Positions 1-7,899 of a stretch of 64,000 nt of DNA are shown one piece after another; positions within the stretch are counted from its first letter, which is position 1, and the number at the start of each line of letters is the position of its first letter. Made by a program: the position numbers and the translations under genes. The DNA is taken from contig NZ_JBNGEN010000001.1 of the NCBI RefSeq assembly GCF_049977365.1, forward strand, positions 434,001 to 498,000, read 5' to 3'. Origin of the DNA: Brachymonas sp049977365. Lineage in GTDB: Bacteria; Pseudomonadota; Gammaproteobacteria; Burkholderiales; Burkholderiaceae_C. The notes below the pieces were generated by a model. The model saw nothing but the letters and a program-made list of their open reading frames with translations. It had not been told where the DNA came from and did no database searches.

Positions 1-1
1 C

Positions 2-1141
2 TATGTCAACCATCGCTATGTACGCGACAAGGTGATGGCACATGCAGCCCGCAGCGCCTACGAAGATGTCCTCCACGGTCATCGGCAGCCCGTCTATGTG
101 CTGCACCTGGCCCTGCCGCCAGCACGGGTGGACGTGAATGTCCACCCCACCAAGATCGAGGTACGCTTCCGGGACAGCCGCGAAATCCACCAGGCCGTGC
201 GCCAGTCGCTCGACCAGGCCCTGGCGCCGTCCCGCGCCGCACATGCCGGCGAGGCCGCCAGCCCCCTGGCCTCTTCCCTGTCCATGTCGCCTGCTGACTC
301 TTATGCATTGCCGTCTTCGGCGCCCTCCCGCCCCTTCTGGCAGCAGGAGCGCATGGCACTGCAGGAAGCCACCGTGCCCTATGGGCTCTCCAGTTTGCCC
401 GGAAGGAACGGCTGGCCCCTCTCTTCACAGGTGCCGGGGGCCGCAAGTCTCACCGATAGAACGCTGGCTGACGACGGCGCCCCCTTTTCTGCAGACGGCG
501 CCTCCCTCGTGCCCCACCCCCAGACATCTGCTGCCCAGACGGGACAGTCTCCCTACACCTGGCCCCTGGGGCGCGCCATTGCACAGCTGCATGGCATCTA
601 CATCCTTGCCGAGAATGCACAGGGCCTCGTCGTCGTGGACATGCATGCCGCTCATGAGCGCATCGTCTACGAACGTCTCAAGCAGCAGTTCGACCGCCAG
701 TCCATGCAGGCCCAGCCCCTGCTCATTCCACCCACCTTCACGGCCACGCCGCAGGAACTGGCCACTGCGGTGCAGTGTGCCGAAACCCTGCACCAGCTCG
801 GTCTGGACATCGAACCGCTGTCTCCCACGATTCTCGCCATCCGCACCGTCCCCGAAACCCTGTCCACCGACCACGCGGTGGACATGGCCCGGCAGGTGCT
901 GGCCGAACTGGCCCTGCATGATGCCAGCACGGTTCTGGAACGCGCCCGCAACGAGCTGCTGGCCACCATGGCCTGCCACGGTGCCGTGCGCGCCAACCGG
1001 CACCTGACCCTGGAAGAAATGAACGCCCTGCTCCGGCAGATGGAAGCCACCGAACGCGCCGACCAGTGCAACCATGGCCGCCCTACCTGGCGGCAGCTCT
1101 CCATGCGCGAACTCGATGCCCTGTTCCTGCGCGGCCGCTGA
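2..1141 (+). CDS. mutL: DNA mismatch repair protein MutL (3' part; start lies left of the window)
   Basis: The frame is open from the first bases, so the N-terminal GHKL ATPase is missing. What remains begins in the transducer domain (the VNVHPTKIEVRFRD stretch around codons 45-60) followed by a long variable linker. The C-terminal dimerisation domain starts near QLHGIYILAENAQGLVVVDMHA. It carries a DMHAAHERIVYE stretch that fits the D[M/Q]HAxxExxxxE endonuclease signature, plus ACHGAVRA and CNHGRPT motifs and the terminal FLR, as in endonuclease-active MutL proteins and unlike E. coli MutL. MutL couples MutS mismatch recognition to strand incision. The gene converges on ung with only 8 bases between the stops. 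Confidence 0.96.
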   Translation, partial: YVNHRYVRDKVMAHAARSAYEDVLHGHRQPVYVLHLALPPARVDVNVHPTKIEVRFRDSREIHQAVRQSLDQALAPSRAAHAGEAASPLASSLSMSPADSYALPSSAPSRPFWQQERMALQEATVPYGLSSLPGRNGWPLSSQVPGAASLTDRTLADDGAPFSADGASLVPHPQTSAAQTGQSPYTWPLGRAIAQLHGIYILAENAQGLVVVDMHAAHERIVYERLKQQFDRQSMQAQPLLIPPTFTATPQELATAVQCAETLHQLGLDIEPLSPTILAIRTVPETLSTDHAVDMARQVLAELALHDASTVLERARNELLATMACHGAVRANRHLTLEEMNALLRQMEATERADQCNHGRPTWRQLSMRELDALFLRGR

Positions 1142-1149
1142 CCAAGGCG

Positions 1150-1827
1150 TCACACCTGCCAGTCGATGGGAGTCTCCCCATGGGCCACGAGATAGGCGTT
1201 GGCCTGCGAAAAATGCCTGCAGCCAAAGAAACCGCGGTACGCCGACAAAGGGGAAGGATGGGGCGCCTGCAGCACGAGATGCCGTGACCGGTCGATCATG
1301 GCTCCCTTCTTCTGTGCATGACTCCCCCACAGCATGAACACCAGATGATCACGGTGATCGTTGAGCTGCCGGATCACGCGATCGGTAAAGGTCTCCCACC
1401 CCCACTGCGCATGCGAATGGGCCTGCCCCGCCTGAACCGTCAGCACGGTATTGAGCAGAAGCACCCCCTGCTCGGCCCATTTCTGCAGATGGCCATGAGA
1501 AGGACGCACGAATCCCGGAATGTCCCTGGACAGCTCCTGGTAGATGTTCTGCAGCGATGGAGGAATGTCCACCTCCGGCCGCACCGAAAAAGCCAGTCCA
1601 TGAGCCTGCTCGGCATTGTGGTACGGGTCCTGCCCCAGTATCACCACCTTCACCCGGTCGAATTCGGTGGAGGCAAAGGCACTGAACACCTCCGCCGAAG
1701 GCGGATAGATGACAGCCCCGGACTGACGTGCATGTCTCACACGCTCCCACAGCGTTCTGAAATAAGGCTGCGTCTTCTCGTTCCCGATGGCCTCATGCCA
1801 TGTGTGTATCGCTGCTCCGTCCATCAC
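1150..1827 (-). CDS. ung: Uracil-DNA glycosylase, family 1
   Basis: 225 residues, the normal length for family 1 UDG, which removes uracil from DNA to begin base excision repair. The water-activating motif GQDPYH is at residues 65-70 and the DNA-intercalating HPSPLS loop starts at residue 190; a LLLNTVLTV core strand lies between them. The protein begins MMDG, so the first or second Met could be used. It converges with mutL and diverges from bpt, with 77 bases between the two start codons that must hold both promoters. Confidence 0.96.
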   Translation of the reverse strand: MMDGAAIHTWHEAIGNEKTQPYFRTLWERVRHARQSGAVIYPPSAEVFSAFASTEFDRVKVVILGQDPYHNAEQAHGLAFSVRPEVDIPPSLQNIYQELSRDIPGFVRPSHGHLQKWAEQGVLLLNTVLTVQAGQAHSHAQWGWETFTDRVIRQLNDHRDHLVFMLWGSHAQKKGAMIDRSRHLVLQAPHPSPLSAYRGFFGCRHFSQANAYLVAHGETPIDWQV

Positions 1828-1904
1828 CCATCATCCCTCCACAAAGCTCCGCCATCATACGGCACCGTCTCTCGGCCCGAGGAAGCCTGCGCTACCATTC
1901 CGGC

Positions 1905-2642
1905 ATGTCTGCCCCCTCCTCCGCACACTCCCGCCAGCTGGTGCTGCATCTCTATGCGACGGCCACCTACGACTGCAGTTACCTTGAGGCACATGAGGCA
2001 CGCTCGCAGGTAGTGATTCCCGGCAACGAGATCGATACGGAGGTATATGCCCAGCTGATCGAGAAAGGGTTCCGTCGCAGCGGCCAGACCATCTACCGCC
2101 CCTGGTGCGACCACTGCAGCGCCTGCATCCCGCTGCGCATTCCGGCAGATGCCTTCCATCCAGATCGCAGCCAGAGACGGGCCTGGAAACACCACGGCAC
2201 ACTGGCAGCCACCGTACTCCCCCTGCACTTCAGCGAGGAGCACTATGCCCTGTACCGACGCTATCAGCATGCCCGCCATGCAGGCGGCAGCATGGACGTG
2301 GACGATCCGCAGGAATACCGCGACTTCATCCTCGCGAGCCCCGTCCACAGCGTGCTCGTCGAATTCCGCGAGGGAGACATCCTGCGCATGGTGGCCCTCG
2401 TCGACGTCCTCCCACGGGCGCTGTCCGCCGTCTACACCTTCTACGACGACATCCCCCATGCGGCCTATGGCACCTACGCCGTACTCTGGCAGATTGCCCA
2501 TGCACGGGCCACCGGCAAGGCCCATGTCTATCTGGGATACTGGATCGAGGAATGCCGCAAGATGCGCTACAAGACCCGTTTCCAACCATGTGAAATCCTG
2601 CGTGAATCCTCCTGGGAACGCGCCATGCTGCATTCGCAGTGA
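1905..2642 (+). CDS. bpt: Aspartate/glutamate leucyltransferase (bacterial N-end rule)
   Basis: Transfers leucine from Leu-tRNA to proteins with N-terminal Asp or Glu, marking them for ClpS/ClpAP. The 245-residue product has the family's N-terminal cysteine pattern (YDCSYLE near residue 22 and RPWCDHCSAC at residues 65-74) and the C-terminal GYWIEECRKMRYKTRFQP block shared with arginyl-tRNA-protein transferases. The frame stays open 35 codons further upstream, but the ATG at 1905 gives the usual family N-terminus ending in SRQLVLHLYATATYDC. The upstream residues look like translated promoter DNA. Confidence 0.92.
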   Translation: MSAPSSAHSRQLVLHLYATATYDCSYLEAHEARSQVVIPGNEIDTEVYAQLIEKGFRRSGQTIYRPWCDHCSACIPLRIPADAFHPDRSQRRAWKHHGTLAATVLPLHFSEEHYALYRRYQHARHAGGSMDVDDPQEYRDFILASPVHSVLVEFREGDILRMVALVDVLPRALSAVYTFYDDIPHAAYGTYAVLWQIAHARATGKAHVYLGYWIEECRKMRYKTRFQPCEILRESSWERAMLHSQ

Positions 2643-2757
2643 CAGCATGCGCCATCCGATCATTTCACGACATAAAATGTAACCTGTTCTTCCACCAGCA
2701 GGGCCGAGCCCCACGCCGACACGGCTGCCGTCCTGCGCCTCGCTCCGGCCTCTTTCC

Positions 2758-3564
2758 ATGTCCGATACCGAACTCGCCCCCTCCGCCTACGAAGGCATCA
2801 GCATCCAGGTCCTGCAGCGCATGTTTCTGCTGCTTGACATCCTGGCGGCCCATGACGAGCCGGTCAGCCTCAAGGAAATCAGCGAAAAGGCCGGGTTGCA
2901 TCCCAGCACCACTCACCGGATCCTGAACGATCTGGTCATCGGCCGCTTCGTGGAACGCCCGGACACCGGCACCTATCGCCTGGGCATGCACTTTCTGGAA
3001 CTGGGCAATCTCGTCAAGGCCCGCCTCAGCGTGCGCGAAGCCGCGGCCCGGGTGATGCGCGAGCTGCACCATCAGATCCAGCAGCCCATCAACCTGAGCG
3101 TGCGCCAGGGAGACGAGATCATCTACATCGAACGCGCCTACAGCGAACGTTCCGGCATGCAGGTGGTGCGTGCCATCGGTGCCCATGCTCCCCTGCACCT
3201 GACCTCGACAGGCAAACTCTTCCTGGCCATGGATGATCCCCAGAAGGTGCGCTCCTACGCCATGCGCACAGGCCTGCATGGCAACACACGCAACAGCATC
3301 ACCCAGCTCCCCCAGCTCGAACGCGAGCTGGTACGGGCTCGGCAGACAGGAGTGGCGCGCGACAACGAAGAGCTGGAACTGGGCGTGCGCTGCATGGCCG
3401 CCGGCATCTACAACGACCAGGGCACACTGGTGGCAGGACTTTCCATTTCCGCGCCTGCCCACCGCATTGACGAAGGGTGGATGGACAGGCTGCGCGAGGC
3501 CGCCCAGCGCATCTCCGCTTCGCTGGGCTACCGTGGCACCGGCATGGACACTGGCCGCGTCTGA
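2758..3564 (+). CDS. IclR-family transcriptional regulator
   Basis: 268 residues. A winged helix-turn-helix occupies about residues 16-76 (ISIQVLQRMFLLLDIL, then SLKEISEKAGLHPSTTHRILNDL). An IclR effector-binding domain follows from about residue 90, with the characteristic HLTSTGKLFLA and ELELGVRCMAAGIY segments. Such proteins bind a small carboxylate or aromatic ligand and usually control nearby catabolic genes. No catabolic operon is adjacent here, so the target is unknown. A T/A-rich stretch with TAAAAT around 2672-2677 may be its promoter. The gene converges with the PBP7-like gene. Confidence 0.9.
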   Translation: MSDTELAPSAYEGISIQVLQRMFLLLDILAAHDEPVSLKEISEKAGLHPSTTHRILNDLVIGRFVERPDTGTYRLGMHFLELGNLVKARLSVREAAARVMRELHHQIQQPINLSVRQGDEIIYIERAYSERSGMQVVRAIGAHAPLHLTSTGKLFLAMDDPQKVRSYAMRTGLHGNTRNSITQLPQLERELVRARQTGVARDNEELELGVRCMAAGIYNDQGTLVAGLSISAPAHRIDEGWMDRLREAAQRISASLGYRGTGMDTGRV

Positions 3565-3580
3565 CCGCTCCCCACGCCAT

Positions 3581-3612
3581 GCCGCCTCTCACACGATGCG
3601 AGGCGGCTTCTG
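3581..3612 (+). terminator. Weak hairpin after the IclR gene
   Basis: GCCGCCTC at 3581-3588 pairs with GAGGCGGC at 3600-3607, followed by a poor TTCTGCTC tail. Its position between convergent genes suggests a terminator, but the T-tract is weak. Confidence 0.35.
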
Positions 3613-3660
3613 CTCAGCACCTGAACCGCTGTACAAAAGCGGTTGCCGTACAGTGCGGCA

Positions 3661-5865
3661 TCAAGATGCCGAAATTCTCCACCCGTTACGGTCTGGCCTT
3701 CCCTGCTGTGCAATCACCCGCACAGTAGCCGGATAGGCGCCCCGTCCCTGCTGACCGTTCTCCACCCAGGAACGAATGGCCTCGGCATCTTCCACCCGCT
3801 TGGAGCTGGCGCCCGAGTCGAGCAGCACAATGATGACATTGCGCCCGGCAATATTGCTCTGCATCACCACACAGCGCCCCGCCTCGGAGATGTATCCGGT
3901 TTTCTGCAAGCCAATGTTCCAGTTCACGTCATGCACCAGACGGTTGGTGTTATGAAAATGAACGATGCGCCCATTGACCGGAAAATCGGCTGCCGGATAG
4001 GTCGTGTAATTGCGAATCAGCGGATAGCGATAGGCATCCTGCACCAGAAGCGCCAGATCGTGAGCACTCGACTGGTTGGCACTGTTGAGCCCGGTCGGCT
4101 CGACATAGTGGGTGTCGCGCATGCCCAGCATCATGGCGCGCATGTTCATTGCCCGGACAAAGGCCTCCATCCCGCCCGGATACGTGCGCCCCAAGGCATG
4201 AGCCGCACGGTTTTCACTCGACATCAGCGCCAGATGCAGAATTTCCTGGCGGGTCAGGGTCGTGCCCACGGCAAGGCGTGAACTGCTGCCCTTGAGATGA
4301 TCCACATCGTCATAGGTGATGGTGATCATCTCATCCATGGGAAGATTCGCATCCATGGTGACCACAGCCGTCATGAGCTTGCTGATGGAAGCGATCGGAG
4401 TCACCAGCCCGCCATTCTTGTTGAGCAGCACCTGCCCACTGTTCTGATCCATCACGTAGGCGACGTGCGAATTCAGATCCGTCGGCGCTCCCGGCGGCAC
4501 ATTGCTCAGGCCGCGAATCTGCCCCATGCTGTCCCGCTGTGGCACAGAGATGCGCATGACCGACTGTGCGGTGGGCGCATAGCGTGCCACGGGTGTATAG
4601 ACCGCACCACTTCCCTGCGCTGAAGCCACGCCCATGGCTGATGCAGGTGCACGCGACGATACGCGATAGGTGGAGCTTGCCGCTGCAGGAAACGCCACAC
4701 GGGACGTGGCACTCTGCAGGGAAGAAGGCTGCTGCGCTGCAGGCGAGGCATCGGACGACACCACACTGTTCACCGAAGGCAGCGAAGCCACCGTCATGGG
4801 ATGGGAGCTCCCCCCTTCTGCCCCGTTGCCGATGCGCGGCGAGGTCCGCACAGCCTCGGTTGCCAGCACAGCTGTGGCCGCAGCGGCCGCGGGAGGCACC
4901 GACATGCGAGAAATCCCCTGAGGCTGCGCGGCGGGCACGGCACGAACAGCAGACCTGCCATCTGAGGCCAACGCATTCGCCGCAAGCTCCCGCACACGTG
5001 AATCGCGCTCAGCTGCAGCCGTGGCAAGGCGATCCTCCTCCAGCGCGCGTTCACGCGCCCGACGTGCTTCGGCCTGCTTGCGCTCGCGCAGCTGCTGCTG
5101 GCGGGCAGCCTCTGCGGCAGCAGCTTCCTTGGCACGACGCGCTTCTGCCATCTGGCGCTCACGGGCTGCGGCTTCCATGCGTGCCTGGCGCGCCTCTTCG
5201 GCCACCTGCTGTCTGCGTTCCTCGACCAGCCTTTCCGCCTTGCGGGATTTTGCCGATTTCAGTCGACGTGCCGTGGCAGGAGCGGTCGCCTGATCCTCAT
5301 CGTCGTCGGATGCCGCGCTGCGACGCGCAGTGCGCATCGATTTGGTTTCCTTGCCTTGCCGATCAGCAGAAGCGTGCGCCCCTCCCTTCTTGCCCTTGCG
5401 AGGCAAGGAAGACGCGTCCTCCTCGTCTGCCTGATCGGCACGGCTGTGGGCAGCAGCCTTGCTGCGAGCCTTGTCCTGCGCCTTGGCTCCATCCTTGGAT
5501 TTGCTGGCGGTAGTTCCCCGCTTGCCATGGAGATTCCGTACAGAATCTCCATCATCCTCTTCGTCGTCGGATGCCCTGGCCGACCGCGATACCTTGGCCT
5601 TGCCGGAGTCTGTCCTGGACTTGGTCGTGCCGCTGCTCCGGGCAGATGCCTTGCGTTTCGGCGCTGCATCTTCCTCGTCATCGTCGTGGCTGGACTTGTT
5701 CTTGGTCACGACATGCTTTTTGACCACCACCTTGGAATGATCGGTTTTTTCGGTACGTGCCTGAACAGGCAATGCCAGAATCATGCAGGCGGCACCCAGG
5801 CAGATTGCACTTTGTGACAGGTACTTCAGAATTCCTGCTGTCACAAACTTTTCATCGGTCGGCAT
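3661..5865 (-). CDS. pbpG: D-alanyl-D-alanine endopeptidase (PBP7/PbpG-like, peptidase S11) with very long charged N-terminal extension
   Basis: 734 residues from the ATG at 5865. A signal peptide covers about residues 1-36 (hydrophobic core then ALPVQA). Roughly 400 residues of low-complexity sequence follow: acidic/basic tracts such as DDDEEDAAPKRK, a long Ala/Arg/Glu-rich stretch likely to form a coiled coil (RLVEERRQQVAEEARQAR onward), and a Ser/Ala/Pro-rich linker. Only the last ~280 residues are the S11 peptidase: SISK (SxxK) at about 493-496, SEN (SxN) at 550-552 and KTG at 655-657. E. coli PbpG is about 310 residues, so the extension more than doubles the protein. The role is cleavage of peptidoglycan cross-links in the periplasm. 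The frame extends 15 codons upstream, over the promoter, and that start is rejected. Confidence 0.88.
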   Translation of the reverse strand: MPTDEKFVTAGILKYLSQSAICLGAACMILALPVQARTEKTDHSKVVVKKHVVTKNKSSHDDDEEDAAPKRKASARSSGTTKSRTDSGKAKVSRSARASDDEEDDGDSVRNLHGKRGTTASKSKDGAKAQDKARSKAAAHSRADQADEEDASSLPRKGKKGGAHASADRQGKETKSMRTARRSAASDDDEDQATAPATARRLKSAKSRKAERLVEERRQQVAEEARQARMEAAARERQMAEARRAKEAAAAEAARQQQLRERKQAEARRARERALEEDRLATAAAERDSRVRELAANALASDGRSAVRAVPAAQPQGISRMSVPPAAAAATAVLATEAVRTSPRIGNGAEGGSSHPMTVASLPSVNSVVSSDASPAAQQPSSLQSATSRVAFPAAASSTYRVSSRAPASAMGVASAQGSGAVYTPVARYAPTAQSVMRISVPQRDSMGQIRGLSNVPPGAPTDLNSHVAYVMDQNSGQVLLNKNGGLVTPIASISKLMTAVVTMDANLPMDEMITITYDDVDHLKGSSSRLAVGTTLTRQEILHLALMSSENRAAHALGRTYPGGMEAFVRAMNMRAMMLGMRDTHYVEPTGLNSANQSSAHDLALLVQDAYRYPLIRNYTTYPAADFPVNGRIVHFHNTNRLVHDVNWNIGLQKTGYISEAGRCVVMQSNIAGRNVIIVLLDSGASSKRVEDAEAIRSWVENGQQGRGAYPATVRVIAQQGRPDRNGWRISAS

Positions 5866-5898
5866 GGTCGATTTTCCAGTGTCTTCAAAGATAGCGTG

Positions 5899-5926
5899 AC
5901 TATACGCCATTGAAAAAAATCCACAA
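5899..5926 (-). promoter_or_regulatory. Probable sigma70 promoter of the PBP7-like gene
   Basis: On the minus strand TTGTGG (5926-5921), a 16-base spacer, then TATAGT (5904-5899). The predicted transcript start lies about 25-30 bases before the ATG at 5865. Confidence 0.5.
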
Positions 5927-6040
5927 TATCAAGCACTTGAACAACATAATGCAATGACAGGATAAATTGTAAGCAATCGCGAACCTCTCCTGTCGAAGTG
6001 CTGACACACGAGCCACCTGCGCTCTCTCCTCCTGAAACAC

Positions 6041-6075
6041 AAAAGCCGGAGCTCCAGGGGAACTCCGGCTTTTTC
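6041..6075 (-). terminator. Rho-independent terminator of leuA
   Basis: AGCCGGAG (6044-6051) and CTCCGGCT (6063-6070) form an 8-bp stem. On the minus strand it is followed by a short T-run (6044-6041). It lies 57-86 bases after the leuA stop; on the plus strand the stem is also followed by TTTTT. Confidence 0.75.
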
Positions 6076-6126
6076 CCTGCATTCACCCTGCAGGGAAAGG
6101 TTCTTCAGCCCAGCACGTGCAGAGCC

Positions 6127-7668
6127 TCACACTCCCTGCGCATGCACACGCTCCACCTGACTGTGCAGCTTGTTGAGCGCGCTCAGATAGGCCTTGGCCG
6201 ATGCCACCACGATATCCGGATCGGCTCCCACCCCGTTGACAATGCGTCCTCCCTGCTGCAGCCGCACAGTCACCTCACCCTGGCTCTCGGTATTGCCGCT
6301 GATGGCGTTGACGGAGTAGAGCACCATTTCGGCACCGCTCCTGACATGCGACTCGATTGCCTTGAGAGAGGCATCGACCGGGCCATTGCCAGTCGATTCC
6401 CCAGTGACTTCCTTGCCATCGAGCGTGAACACCACCGTCGCTGCAGGCTGTTCGCCAGTTTCACTGCGTTGAGCAAGCGAAACGAATCCGAAATGCTCGG
6501 GCGAACCTCCCACCTGATGATCACTCACGAGTGCCAGGATGTCCTCATCAAAAATCTCGCTCTTGCGGTCGGCAAGATCCTTGAAACGTGCAAAGGCCGC
6601 ATTGATGTCCGCCTCGCTGTCCATGGACACGCCAAGGTCATGCAGGCGCTGCTTGAAGGCATTGCGCCCACTGAGCTTGCCGAGCACGATCTTGTTGGCC
6701 GACCAGCCCACATCCTCGGCGCGCATGATCTCATAGGTATCACGCGCCTTGAGAACGCCATCCTGATGGATGCCGCTCGCATGGGCAAAGGCATTGGCAC
6801 CGACCACGGCCTTGTTGGGCTGCACCGCAAATCCGGTGATCTGGCTCACCATGCGGCTGGCCGGGACGATCTGGTGCGTATCGATGCCGACCTCCAGCCC
6901 GAAGAAGTCGCGTCGCGTCTTCACGGCCATCACCACCTCTTCGAGTGAGCAGTTCCCCGCTCGCTCTCCGAGCCCGTTGATGGTGCACTCCACCTGGCGC
7001 GCACCACCAAGCTTGACCCCCGCAAGGCTGTTGGCCACCGCCATGCCCAGATCGTTGTGGCAATGCACGCTCCAGATGACCTTGTCACTGTTGACCACCC
7101 GTTCGCGCAGGGTTCTGAGAAACTGGCCATACAGCTCCGGCACGGCATACCCCACGGTATCGGGAATGTTGATGGTCGTAGCCCCTTCCTTGATCACCGC
7201 GTCGCACACACGCACCAGAAAATCCATGTCGCTGCGATAGCCATCTTCCGCGCTGAATTCCACATCGGCCACGAGATTGCGGGCAAACCGGACTGCCAGT
7301 CGCGCCTGCTCCAGCACCTGCTCGGGAGACATGCGGAGCTTTTTCTCCATGTGCAGGGGACTGGTGGCAATGAAGGTATGGATCCGGCTGCTATTGGCCC
7401 CCTTGAGCGCCTCGGCCGCACGACTGATGTCACGATCATTGGCGCGCGACAGCGAACAGATGGTGGAATCCTTGACCGTATTGGCAATCGCCCGAATACA
7501 GTCGAAATCGCCATTGGAACTGGCAGCGAATCCGGCTTCGATCACATCCACCCGCAGTTTCTCGAGCTGCCGGGCAATGCGGATCTTTTCGTCGCGCGTC
7601 ATGGATGCGCCCGGAGATTGCTCGCCGTCACGCAAAGTGGTATCGAAAATGATGAGTTTGTCGGTCAT
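6127..7668 (-). CDS. leuA: 2-isopropylmalate synthase
   Basis: First committed step of leucine synthesis: condensation of 2-oxoisovalerate with acetyl-CoA. 513 residues from the ATG at 7668. The catalytic TIM barrel starts with FDTTLRDGEQSPG (residues 8-20) and carries the metal-binding SVHCHNDLGMA motif. The N[AG]xxHASGIHQDG segment leads to the C-terminal LeuA regulatory domain (from about residue 390) where leucine feedback acts. The start is set by GAAGGA six bases upstream; a Met two codons earlier lies directly on that site. A longer open frame to 7833 crosses the attenuator and is not coding. The gene is preceded by a leader peptide and terminator that should make expression respond to Leu-tRNA charging. 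Confidence 0.97.
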   Translation of the reverse strand: MTDKLIIFDTTLRDGEQSPGASMTRDEKIRIARQLEKLRVDVIEAGFAASSNGDFDCIRAIANTVKDSTICSLSRANDRDISRAAEALKGANSSRIHTFIATSPLHMEKKLRMSPEQVLEQARLAVRFARNLVADVEFSAEDGYRSDMDFLVRVCDAVIKEGATTINIPDTVGYAVPELYGQFLRTLRERVVNSDKVIWSVHCHNDLGMAVANSLAGVKLGGARQVECTINGLGERAGNCSLEEVVMAVKTRRDFFGLEVGIDTHQIVPASRMVSQITGFAVQPNKAVVGANAFAHASGIHQDGVLKARDTYEIMRAEDVGWSANKIVLGKLSGRNAFKQRLHDLGVSMDSEADINAAFARFKDLADRKSEIFDEDILALVSDHQVGGSPEHFGFVSLAQRSETGEQPAATVVFTLDGKEVTGESTGNGPVDASLKAIESHVRSGAEMVLYSVNAISGNTESQGEVTVRLQQGGRIVNGVGADPDIVVASAKAYLSALNKLHSQVERVHAQGV

Positions 7669-7731
7669 GGACATTCCTTCAGCAAATGGTGCAGTGAAAA
7701 AGATTCGCCTGACAACCGCAATGCAGACAAC

Positions 7732-7760
7732 AAAAAAGCCCGTTGCGGTTGCAAACGGGC
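7732..7760 (-). terminator. Attenuator terminator in the leuA leader
   Basis: Minus-strand hairpin GCCCGTTTGC / GCAACGGGC (one bulged T, loop AACC) followed directly by TTTTTT. It lies between the pssA stop and the leuA start. The 5' arm GCCCGTT can alternatively pair with an identical upstream copy of CAACGGGC (7804-7797) inside the leader peptide codons, giving mutually exclusive antiterminator and terminator folds. Confidence 0.82.
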
Positions 7761-7789
7761 CTGTGCAGAAAGGGTATTGCGCGCGCTGA

Positions 7790-7843
7790 TCACCCCGCCC
7801 GTTGGACGTTGCGAAGTAGTAGAGCACGTGCAAATATTTTCAT
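7790..7843 (-). CDS. leuL: leuA leader peptide (leucine attenuator)
   Basis: A 17-codon frame encoding MKIFARALLLRNVQRAG then TGA. Codons 8-10 are three consecutive leucines (CTA CTA CTT), the first two normally rare in a GC-rich genome. Codons 14-16 contain CAACGGGC, a copy of the 3' terminator arm. A ribosome stalled at the Leu codons would leave this free to pair with the 5' arm and prevent the terminator at 7732-7760; a ribosome reaching the stop would cover it and allow termination. No clear Shine-Dalgarno precedes the ATG, and the best -10 places the transcript start at or next to the A of the ATG, so it may be leaderless or read from the pssA transcript. Confidence 0.72.
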   Translation of the reverse strand: MKIFARALLLRNVQRAG

Positions 7844-7850
7844 GTCATTC

Positions 7851-7880
7851 AATGTAGCACAAAATGGCTTCCACTGTGCA
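7851..7880 (-). promoter_or_regulatory. Possible promoter for the leuA leader
   Basis: Minus-strand TGCACA (7880-7875), 18-base spacer, TACATT (7856-7851). It lies just after the pssA stop. The -10 ends seven bases before the leader ATG. Confidence 0.4.
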
Positions 7881-7899
7881 GGCAGCCCAGAGCCGCCAA

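Noticed and set aside
7669..7833. N-terminal extension of LeuA from a TTG at 7833
   Set aside because: It would run through the attenuator terminator, lacks conserved residues, and the ATG at 7668 has a good ribosome site.
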